From NCBI RefSeq assembly GCF_042682045.1, contig NZ_JBHUGS010000001.1:124001-188000 (forward strand): a stretch of 64,000 nt of DNA. The letters run 5' to 3'. The notes under the pieces were generated by a model. It did not search any database, was not told the DNA's origin, and worked only from the letters and a program-made list of their open reading frames with translations. This DNA is from Sphingomonas_R arantia. Lineage in GTDB: Bacteria; Pseudomonadota; Alphaproteobacteria; Sphingomonadales; Sphingomonadaceae. The number at the start of each line of letters is the position of its first letter. Within the stretch, counting starts at the first letter, position 1. The position numbers and the translations under genes were made by a program. Below, one piece after another: positions 45,333-52,595 of this stretch.

Positions 45333-48323
45333 TCAGTGGCGTGCCTGCTTGCGGGGATAGACCGGGACGACCGGCGGCGTCGGCGGGGTGACCGGCGGCA
45401 CATAGGACGGCGTTTCGACGACGGGCGGGGCCGGCGGCGGCGGGGGCCGGACGCCACGTTCGAAGACCTCGATCGGCGGGACGAAGGTGAAGCCGACCGG
45501 AACGATCGGGACCTCGATCGGCGGCCGAATTGCGTTGGGCAGATCGGGGATGGGAGTCGGTACCGGGGTTGGCACGGGCGTCGGGACCGGTGTCGGCACG
45601 GGCGTCGGGACCGGGGTTGGCACAGGCGTCGGGACCGGGGTTGGCACGGGCGTCGGGACCGGTGTCGGCACGGGCGTCGGGACCGGGGTTGGCACAGGCG
45701 TCGGTACCGGGGTTGGCACGGGCGTCGGGACCGGTGTCGGCACGGGCGTCGGGACCGGTGTCGGCACGGGCGTCGGGACCGGGGTTGGCACGGGCGTCGG
45801 GACCGGGGTTGGCACAGGCGTCGGGACCGGGGTTGGCACAGGCGTCGGTACCGGGGTTGGCACGGGCGTCGGGACCGGTGTCGGCACGGGCGTCGGGACC
45901 GGTGTCGGCACTGGAGTAGGAACCGGGGTCGGCACGGGCGTCGGAACCGGGGTTGGCACAGGCGTCGGGACCGGGGTCGGCACGGGCGTCGGAACCGGGG
46001 TTGGCACAGGCGTCGGGACCGGGGTTGGCACGGGCGTCGGTACCGGGGTTGGCACAGGCGTCGGTACCGGGGTTGGCACAGGCGTCGGGACTGGGGTTGG
46101 CACAGGCGTCGGGACCGGGGTTGGCACAGGCGTCGGGACCGGGGTTGGCACAGGCGTCGGTACCGGGGTTGGCACGGGCGTCGGGACCGGTGTTGGCACG
46201 GGCGTCGGGACCGGAGTCGGCACTGGGGTCGGCACGGGCGTCGGAACCGGGGTCGGCACCGGAGTAGGAACGGGGGTCGGTACGGGCGTCGGGACTGGGG
46301 TCGGCACTGGCGTTGGCACTGGCGTCGGGGCGGCGGTGATCGTGCCCGTGGTGCGGAAGACGCCGGGGGTGCAGCAGGATCCGGCCAGCGCATACTGGTC
46401 CGCGTTCGGGCCGGCCAGCGTGTAGCCGGTGTAGGTGATGCCCACCGTCCCCGGGTTCGCGCTGTCGAATGTCGCGGTCGAGTCCGCAGCGCCGACGACG
46501 GTCACGCCGGTCGGCGAGCCGGAAGTGGCGGTCGTGTTGAACGTGGTGAACGTCACGTCGGTCGTGCCGTCTTCCTGACGCGTCGTGGTCGGGAAAAGCA
46601 GCATCCGCTGCGTCAGCGCAGCCCCTTCGGTCAGTACGAAGCGCGTCGAGAAATCGGTCGGCGTCGAATAGGAGACCGGGTTGTAGTTGATCGTGACCGG
46701 CGCCGCGGTGACGGTGGTGGGCGGTGCCAGCGCGGTGAACACGATCGTGCCACCGTTGATGCCGGGTCCGGTGCCGTCGCCGCCCGAGATGAGCGTGAGC
46801 CCGACCGGGAGGCCCAGCGACTGCGCCGGGACAGTCGTGCCGCGGGTCAGCGTGATCGCGGCGTCGATCGTGACGTCATGCCCGGCGCACAGCGCGATGT
46901 TGCCGTCCGTCGTGGTGATCGCGTGGTACACGTTCACATTCTGGCCGGCGTTCAGCAGGATGCTGCCGTTCGTGGTCGTCATCGGCGCGTTGACGTTGAT
47001 GTCGCGGCCGCAGCAGGCGATGATGTTGCCGTTCGTCGCGGTGATCGCGTTGTTGATATTCAGGTCGCGGAACGCGTTCAGCGTCAGCGTGGTCGGGACG
47101 CCCGCCGCGGTCCAGGCGACCGCGTCGTTGACGAAGATGTCGCCATTGCCGGTGGTGGTGTCGCCGGCGGCCGGGATCGTGCTGATCGTGACGCTGGTGT
47201 TCACCAGTTGCGCCGAGAGCGTCGACCCGGCGATGTTGCCGCCCGAACCGATGATGAAATCCTGCGGATCGATCAGCCAGCTGCCCGTCGTGCCGAGCGG
47301 GGCGACGGTCGAGACGCGGACCGTGTCGGCGATGCGGACGTTGGCGGCGGAGGTTTCGATGAAGCCGCCATTGCCGCCGGTCGGCGCGCTGGCGTCGAGA
47401 TCGCCGCTGACTGTGACGGTGCCGGTCTTCATGTCGCCGAGCAGCATGATCGTGCCGGCGCGGTTCTGGAGCGTGCGGGCCTCGATGATGCCGGTGTTGT
47501 TGACGGCGGTGTGGAGCAGGTCGCCGGCCGCCTGCGCGGTCATCAGCACGCGGCCGCCATCGGCGCGCAGCACGCCGCCATTCTGGACGAGCGCGTTCAC
47601 GGCACCCTTGTCGATCGCGACGTTGAGCAGGCCGTCGCCCGCGACGTCGAGCGTGATCGCCTCGCCGCCGGCCAGCACGACCGTGCCGAAATTCGCCTGG
47701 ATCACGCCGCCATTGCCGACATTCGCGCCGAGCAGCGCGACGTAGCCGTTATCGGCGGTGATCGTGCCGTCGTTCTGCACGCCGGCGCGGCTGTTGCCGC
47801 TGAACTTCATGCGGCCGGCCATGAAATCGGCGTCGGAGATGTTGAGCGTGGAGGCGATCAAGCCGCCGACGTTCACGTTGGAACCCTTGCCGAACAGGAT
47901 GCCGTTGGCGTTGCTCAGGAACACCTTGCCGTTGGCGGACAGGTTGCCGAGGATGACGGACGGGTCGGCACCGGTGACGCGGTTGAGCGCGACGGAGTTG
48001 CTGGTCGGCTGTTCGAAGACGACGCTGTTGCCCTTGCCGATCGAGAAGGAGTCCCAGTTGATCGCCGCGCGGTCGCTGCCCTGCGTGACCGTCAGCGTGC
48101 TGCCGTTGGTCGCGAGGCTTGCCTGGCCCTGCGTCACCTGGCCGCCGGACGGCAGCGTCTGCGCACTGGCGGCGGCCAGCGGGGCGACCGACCCGGCGAA
48201 ACCGACACCGATCAGCCAGGCGAAGCGTGCGAGCCCCGTCGTGCGGAACAGGCCGGCGCGGCTGAAGCGGGAGGCGGCGTTGGCGGGGGGGCTGCTGATC
48301 CCGAGCGACGGAAGGGCGGTCAT
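45333..48323 (-). CDS. Two-partner secretion exoprotein (TpsA, filamentous haemagglutinin N-terminal domain) with Val-Pro-Thr-Pro stalk
   Basis: A 996-residue protein. A long signal peptide ends near ASAQ (about residue 41). The TPS secretion domain follows (about 42-290): QGQASLATNGSTLTVTQGSD, INWDSFSIGKGNSVVFEQP, RVTGADPSVILGNLSANGKV and LSNANGILFGKGS, the N-terminal haemagglutination-activity pattern. Next come beta-helix repeats with unusual cysteines (IIACCGRD, IALCAGHD, GSCCTP) and an MBG-like YTGYTLAGPNADQYAL segment. Residues 666-924 are PTP followed by about 64 VPTP units. A 72-residue Pro-rich tail ends PVYPRKQARH. TpsB lies 55 bases upstream; an L,D-transpeptidase follows one base downstream. 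The in-frame start at 48446 is rejected because it lies inside tpsB. Confidence 0.92.
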   Translation of the reverse strand: MTALPSLGISSPPANAASRFSRAGLFRTTGLARFAWLIGVGFAGSVAPLAAASAQTLPSGGQVTQGQASLATNGSTLTVTQGSDRAAINWDSFSIGKGNSVVFEQPTSNSVALNRVTGADPSVILGNLSANGKVFLSNANGILFGKGSNVNVGGLIASTLNISDADFMAGRMKFSGNSRAGVQNDGTITADNGYVALLGANVGNGGVIQANFGTVVLAGGEAITLDVAGDGLLNVAIDKGAVNALVQNGGVLRADGGRVLMTAQAAGDLLHTAVNNTGIIEARTLQNRAGTIMLLGDMKTGTVTVSGDLDASAPTGGNGGFIETSAANVRIADTVRVSTVAPLGTTGSWLIDPQDFIIGSGGNIAGSTLSAQLVNTSVTISTIPAAGDTTTGNGDIFVNDAVAWTAAGVPTTLTLNAFRDLNINNAITATNGNIIACCGRDINVNAPMTTTNGSILLNAGQNVNVYHAITTTDGNIALCAGHDVTIDAAITLTRGTTVPAQSLGLPVGLTLISGGDGTGPGINGGTIVFTALAPPTTVTAAPVTINYNPVSYSTPTDFSTRFVLTEGAALTQRMLLFPTTTRQEDGTTDVTFTTFNTTATSGSPTGVTVVGAADSTATFDSANPGTVGITYTGYTLAGPNADQYALAGSCCTPGVFRTTGTITAAPTPVPTPVPTPVPTPVPTPVPTPVPTPVPTPVPTPVPTPVPTPVPTPVPTPVPTPVPTPVPTPVPTPVPTPVPTPVPTPVPTPVPTPVPTPVPTPVPTPVPTPVPTPVPTPVPTPVPTPVPTPVPTPVPTPVPTPVPTPVPTPVPTPVPTPVPTPVPTPVPTPVPTPVPTPVPTPVPTPVPTPVPTPVPTPVPTPVPTPVPTPVPTPVPTPVPTPVPTPVPTPVPTPVPTPVPTPVPTPVPTPVPTPVPTPVPTPVPTPIPDLPNAIRPPIEVPIVPVGFTFVPPIEVFERGVRPPPPPAPPVVETPSYVPPVTPPTPPVVPVYPRKQARH
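45552..46328 (-). repeat. Tandem 12-bp repeat encoding (Val-Pro-Thr-Pro)n
   Basis: This 777-base tract is built of 12-bp units (one VPTP each), about 64 copies plus a leading PTP, with no interruption in frame. Third positions vary, and some 24- and 48-bp blocks recur, so the array has probably grown by unequal exchange. Because 12 is a multiple of three, copy-number change would alter length without a frameshift. It ends at IPDLP on the C-terminal side. Confidence 0.95.
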
Positions 48324-48378
48324 GTGCGGTATCCTTGATGGCGGCGGGCGGCCGCAGAGATCGGGGCGAGCAGCACGA

Positions 48379-50061
48379 TCAGAATGACTTCGAAATCTGG
48401 AACCAGGCGCGGCCGGACTTGTCGGGGGCGGACGTGGCGTCGGCATCGCTCAGCTTGCGCGCATAGGTTGCGCGGGCGGCGAGGCCATAGGGACCGGCCC
48501 AGGCGAGGCCGGCGCCATAGGCGCTGCGTTTCGCGCGGTTCTGCCCGTCGAACCACGGGTTCTTGGCGAACCGGACCTCGCCCGCGTCGACGAAGCCGAA
48601 CAGCTGGAGATTGCCGGGCACAACCTGCGGCAGGTTCAGCCGCGCCTCGACGGTGGCGACATAGCCCTCGTCGCCGTAAGCCTCGCCCTCCGGATAGGCG
48701 CGGACGGCGTAGGCGCCGCCCAGTTCCATCCGCTCCGAGATGTCGAGATTGTTGAACGCGACCTGGCCGCGGACCGAGCCGAACAGCGAGAGCGGGCCGG
48801 CGACCGTCTGGAGCCGGGCGAGGCTGAATTGCAGCTTGCCGTAGCCGCCGTCGATCCCGGCGGTCTGCGCGTCGGCGGCGCGGTCGATCGCACCGCGGAT
48901 GTCGATGTTGCCGACGACGAGGCTGGCGGAATAGGCGTTCCAGCCGCCGCCGAGCAGCGTGTCGTGCGAGTCCCCGCTGAACCCGATCGCCGCGACCTGC
49001 GCACGGCGGCGGCCGATTGTGTCAACGCTGTCAATTTTGTCGGTGAAAGATTTCACGTCGCCGCTGGCGACGAGGTACAGGTTGTTGTTGCGCGAACGGA
49101 TCAGCGGGTAGCTGGCGTAGATGCTGCCGACGTCGGCGTTGCCGCTGGCGTCCAAGCTCCTGAATTCCTTGCCGAGATCATAGTCAAGATGCGCATAGGC
49201 GATGCCGACCGTGACCGGTCCGATAAGCGTCTGGTACGCGGCGCGACCATAAGCGAGACCGTCGAACGAGGTGAGCACGCGCAGGCTGACGAGGTCGCCC
49301 GACCCGGTCGGGTTGTTGAAGTTGATCGTGCCGCCGGCGCGGTAGGCACCGGTGTAGCGGTTGCCGGCATTGTCCGCCTCGACCGTGCCGGATACGGCGC
49401 GGCCGGGGACGACATCGACCAGCAGGTCCGACGACCCCACGTCCGTGCCGGGGCTGAGCGTGGATTTCACGGCGACGCCAGGGACGTCCGACAGGATGAG
49501 CAGCCGGCGTTCGAGCGGGGCGGAGGCGACGGGATCGCCGACGTCGAGCCCGGACATGATCCCGCGCGGAACGCGGTCCGCCAGCTTCGCCTGGTTGTTG
49601 ATCTTGATCGCGCCGTAGCGCCCTTCGAGCACGGCGATGGTCACCGTGCCGCTTTGGATGTCCTGTTCGGGCAGATAGGCCTGCGCGACGAAGTAACCGC
49701 GGCTGTTGTAGTAGGCGCTGACCCGGTTCGCGAGCGTCTTCAGCCCAGCCATGTCGAGTTCGGTATTGGGCACGAACGACGTGGCGGCGATCAGTTCGGA
49801 TTCGGGGAACAGCGTCGCACCGGTGATGCGCAGCGAGCGGACCGTGGCGCGGACACCGCCTGCAGGTGGCAGCGCGGTCTGCGTCGTGCGATCGAGCTGC
49901 AGGTCGGGCGTCGGCTTGGCGGCCTGCGGCACAGGCGGGATCTGCTGCAACTGGCCACCGGCGCCCACGGGCACCTGCGCGTCCGCGGCCTGACCCAGGC
50001 CGATCAGGGCAACGGGGCCGACGACTGCGAGAGTGGCTGCCCAACGGGTCGACTTGAACAT
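48379..50061 (-). CDS. ShlB/FhaC/HecB family two-partner secretion transporter (TpsB)
   Basis: A 560-residue outer-membrane transporter. A signal peptide ends near AADAQ (residue 28). The POTRA region holds VRSLRITGATLFPESELIA, VSAYYNSRGYFVAQAYLPEQ and VTIAVLEGRYGAIKINN. The barrel begins near residue 200, with FVDAGEVRFAKNPW near the end and a final ARAWFQISKSF-type aromatic terminus. It recognises the TPS domain of the next gene product and moves it through the outer membrane. A GAGGTG site precedes the ATG; upstream in-frame codons are not supported. It heads the tpsB-tpsA-L,D-transpeptidase operon. Confidence 0.93.
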   Translation of the reverse strand: MFKSTRWAATLAVVGPVALIGLGQAADAQVPVGAGGQLQQIPPVPQAAKPTPDLQLDRTTQTALPPAGGVRATVRSLRITGATLFPESELIAATSFVPNTELDMAGLKTLANRVSAYYNSRGYFVAQAYLPEQDIQSGTVTIAVLEGRYGAIKINNQAKLADRVPRGIMSGLDVGDPVASAPLERRLLILSDVPGVAVKSTLSPGTDVGSSDLLVDVVPGRAVSGTVEADNAGNRYTGAYRAGGTINFNNPTGSGDLVSLRVLTSFDGLAYGRAAYQTLIGPVTVGIAYAHLDYDLGKEFRSLDASGNADVGSIYASYPLIRSRNNNLYLVASGDVKSFTDKIDSVDTIGRRRAQVAAIGFSGDSHDTLLGGGWNAYSASLVVGNIDIRGAIDRAADAQTAGIDGGYGKLQFSLARLQTVAGPLSLFGSVRGQVAFNNLDISERMELGGAYAVRAYPEGEAYGDEGYVATVEARLNLPQVVPGNLQLFGFVDAGEVRFAKNPWFDGQNRAKRSAYGAGLAWAGPYGLAARATYARKLSDADATSAPDKSGRAWFQISKSF

Positions 50062-50658
50062 GAGCACCTCGAAAACACTGCAGGAAAAAGGGCACGCGTC
50101 TCCCATCCGCAGCAGCGGGAGTCGTCGACAGTAGGGGGCGGGCATCAGGCAGCCGGTCATGCGACGCGATGGACGGAAAAAGCCCGTTCCCATCGACATG
50201 AAAGTCGGTTCCAAAATGATGACCTAGCGGGACGATCGCTTTGCGACCTGTTCTCCACCGAAGGTATAATTTATGTAATCTACGACTGTACTAATACAAG
50301 TTAAATCGCGTCGGAGGCTTTCATGTAAGGCACTCCTCGTTACAGCGTCTCGGGTTGCGGACGTGCCGACGATAGGGTTGCATAGAATAACAATCCGTTA
50401 AAAAGCGCCGACAGCCAGTGAGATTTTAGTAAGCCTGGGTAGGCAGTTAACCCCTGCTTCGGGACGCGCGAAAAACTAAAGAACAAACATCGCTTTTACG
50501 GACATTCGTGACAACAGACGAGAGTTAGCGCTACCAATTCTACGTGAAGTTGCTTGCCGATTTTTAACGACGATCCAGCGGCGAGCACCGCCAAACGATC
50601 ATTCGATCGCGAATCGCGATGCGGATCGCTGCTGTCACCGATTGATAACGAGTAGACG
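50062..50658. other. 597-base divergent intergenic region, AT-rich, likely promoters of tpsB and the Crp/Fnr gene
   Basis: No gene is seen. From about 50250 to 50560 the sequence is much richer in A+T than its surroundings, with blocks such as GGTATAATTTATGTAATC and ATAACAATCCGTTAAAAAG. It lies between two divergent start codons and should hold both promoters. I could not find a convincing TTGAT-N4-ATCAA (FNR) or TGTGA-N6-TCACA (CRP) box by eye. A direct repeat ATCGCGA ATCGCGA lies near 50605. Confidence 0.55.
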
Positions 50659-51384
50659 ATGGCCGACATCCTGACACGCAAGCTCAGTCGCTGGGTAAAG
50701 TTCGATGCCGAGGAGCGCGCGGCGCTTGCCAGGCTGGCCGTCGCGAGCCGCCCGGTTGTGCGCGGACAGCATCTGATCCGCGAAGGTGACGATCCGACCC
50801 ACGTCTTCCTGATCCTGGACGGCTGGGCGCAGCGTTACAAAGTGTTGCCCGACGGCAAGCGGCAGATCGTCGCGTTCCTGATGCCGGGCGACCTGTGCGA
50901 TACCCATGTCTTCATCCTGGAGAAGATGGACCACAGCATATCGATGATGTCGCCCGGCAAGGTCGTGTCGATCCCGGCCGACGACATGCTGGCGATCATC
51001 AATGCGTTTCCGCGGATCGCGCAGGCGCTGTGGTGGTGCACGCTGGTCGACGAGGGGATCCTGCGCGAGTGGCTGGTCAATATCGGCACGCGTGAGGCCT
51101 ATGGTCGGATCGCGCATCTGTTCTGCGAACTCTATGTCCGCGCGGGCGCGGTGGCGCGGGGCGGCATCGGCGATTTCTTCATGCCGCTGACGCAGGCCGA
51201 TGTGGGCGAGGCGGTGGGCCTGACCGCGATCCACGTCAACCGGACGATCAAGGCGCTGAAGCAGAGCGGCCTGGTCGATCCGGCGAAGAGCCGGTTGCGG
51301 ATGCTGGATTTCGACGCGCTGAAGGCGGTCGCGGGGTTCGACGAGGCGTATCTGCACGCGCGGCTGGTGCCGGTCCACGACTGA
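50659..51384 (+). CDS. Crp/Fnr family transcriptional regulator
   Basis: A 241-residue protein. The cyclic-nucleotide-type effector domain spans about residues 15-125 (REGDDPTHVFLILDGWAQRY, QIVAFLMPGDLCD). A long dimer helix leads to a winged helix-turn-helix near 170-220 (LTQADVGEAVGLTAIHVNRTIKALKQSGL). The N-terminus lacks the four-cysteine FeS cluster of FNR, and the cAMP-binding RGE-R-S motif of CRP is not present, so the ligand is unknown. It is divergent from tpsB and could control it. The start follows a region with no clear ribosome-binding site. Confidence 0.9.
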   Translation: MADILTRKLSRWVKFDAEERAALARLAVASRPVVRGQHLIREGDDPTHVFLILDGWAQRYKVLPDGKRQIVAFLMPGDLCDTHVFILEKMDHSISMMSPGKVVSIPADDMLAIINAFPRIAQALWWCTLVDEGILREWLVNIGTREAYGRIAHLFCELYVRAGAVARGGIGDFFMPLTQADVGEAVGLTAIHVNRTIKALKQSGLVDPAKSRLRMLDFDALKAVAGFDEAYLHARLVPVHD

Positions 51385-51471
51385 CGATCGCGGCGCGGGT
51401 CGGAACAGTCGGGGTCGGTCGGGCTTTGGAGCCATGACGCTGAACCCGGCCGATATTCCGAAGGAAACACC

Positions 51472-52482
51472 ATGTCCGTACGCGCGATCACGGTTCGCAA
51501 TCCCGCCACGCTCGACAGCCTGACGCCGGCCGATCTGCCCGATATCGGCGCACCGGGGCGCGGCGAGATCGCCGTCCGGCTGCATGCGAGTTCGCTCAAC
51601 TTTCACGACTATCTCGTCGCGAACGGGACGATCCCGGTCGAGGACGGGCGCGTGCCGATGTCGGACGGCGCGGGCGAGGTGACCGCGGTGGGCGACGGCG
51701 TGACGGAGTTCGCGGTCGGCGACGCGGTGGTGTCGACGTTCCACACGCTGTGGGCGGCGGGACCATGCCCGGTCGGCGATTTCCGGCGCGTGCCGGGCGA
51801 CGGGATGGACGGTTATGGCCGGGAGGCGGTGGTCGTCCCGGCCGACTGGTTCACGCTCGCGCCCAAGGGGTATAGCCATGCGGAGGCCGCGACGCTGACC
51901 TGTGCCGGGGTGACCGCGTGGCGCGCGCTGGCGACGGACGGGCCGTTGCTCGCCGGGCAGACGGTGCTGGTGCAGGGATCGGGTGGCGTGTCGGTGTTCG
52001 CGCTGCAATTCGCCAAGGCGATGGGCGCGGTGGTCGTTGCGACCTCGTCGTCGGACGAGAAGCTGGAGCGGCTGAAGGCGATGGGTGCGGACCATCTGAT
52101 CAACTACCGCAGCACGCCGGAGTGGGGCGAGGCAGCGTACAAGCTGACCGGCGGCGTCGACCATATCGTCGAGATCGGCGGGCCGGGCACGCTGCCGCAG
52201 TCGATCGCGGCGCTGGGACTGGGCGGGCATATCGCGCTGATCGGCGTGCTGACCGGCTTTTCGGGCGAGATCCCGACGGGCATGTTCATGGGCAAGCAGG
52301 GCCGGTTGCAGGGCATCACCGTCGGGTCGCGGCGCGATCAGCTCGACATGGTGAAGGCGATCGATGCGATCGGGTTGAAGCCGGTGATCGACCGGAGCTT
52401 CCCCCTTGAGGCGTTGGCCGATGCGTTTCGGTATCAGGAGAGCGGGGCGCACTTCGGCAAGATCGGGGTGGATATCGGGTGA
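51472..52482 (+). CDS. Zinc-independent NAD(P)-dependent alcohol dehydrogenase / quinone reductase-like (MDR family)
   Basis: A 336-residue medium-chain dehydrogenase/reductase. The substrate domain includes HASSLNFHDYLVANG, PMSDGAGEVTAVGDGV and FADWFTLAPKGYSHAEAA-type features. The nucleotide fold has TVLVQGSGGVSVFALQFAKA (near 165), and ATSSSDEKLERLKAMGAD follows. The catalytic zinc cysteines of alcohol dehydrogenases are missing (Phe-His-Asp at the usual Cys position), so a quinone-oxidoreductase-like activity is likely. It ends convergent with glnD. The substrate is unknown; linkage to the Crp/Fnr gene 87 bases upstream may be incidental. Confidence 0.88.
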   Translation: MSVRAITVRNPATLDSLTPADLPDIGAPGRGEIAVRLHASSLNFHDYLVANGTIPVEDGRVPMSDGAGEVTAVGDGVTEFAVGDAVVSTFHTLWAAGPCPVGDFRRVPGDGMDGYGREAVVVPADWFTLAPKGYSHAEAATLTCAGVTAWRALATDGPLLAGQTVLVQGSGGVSVFALQFAKAMGAVVVATSSSDEKLERLKAMGADHLINYRSTPEWGEAAYKLTGGVDHIVEIGGPGTLPQSIAALGLGGHIALIGVLTGFSGEIPTGMFMGKQGRLQGITVGSRRDQLDMVKAIDAIGLKPVIDRSFPLEALADAFRYQESGAHFGKIGVDIG

Positions 52483-52511
52483 TCTGCTGAGCCCGAGCTC
52501 AGTTGAAAAGC

Positions 52512-52563
52512 GAGCCTGTGGAGAGCTCTGCGCGAAGTTCTCGACAGGCTCGAACCAAACGGG
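52512..52563. repeat. Second copy of palindromic repeat family C
   Basis: Positions 52536-52563 match the right arm of the 33500-33527 palindrome exactly over 28 bases (starting AGTTCTCGACAGGCTCG). The left arm (52512-52527) is degraded and the loop CTGCGCGA resembles CAGCGCGG of the other copy. It sits between the convergent dehydrogenase and glnD genes. Confidence 0.8.
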
Positions 52564-52595
52564 GTGGGTGGGTGTGTCGGTCCGGAGGCGTGGCT

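Noticed and set aside
45552..46328. The repeat tract as a CRISPR array or satellite
   Set aside because: Units are contiguous 12-mers without unique spacers, stay in one reading frame, and have no cas genes nearby.
45487..46425. A plus-strand (Gly-Val-Gly-Thr)n frame resembling a glycine-rich surface protein
   Set aside because: It comes from the same repeat tract read on the other strand; the minus-strand frame belongs to a complete TPS exoprotein with signal peptide and secretion domain.
45300..48338. A 1012-codon plus-strand open frame opposite tpsA, Arg/His/Gly-rich
   Set aside because: It is the antisense shadow of the exoprotein gene. The tandem 12-bp repeat keeps all frames open, and no domain or ribosome-binding site supports it.
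50659..51384. Naming the regulator FNR or CRP
   Set aside because: The N-terminal cysteine cluster of FNR and the cAMP-contact motif of CRP are absent.
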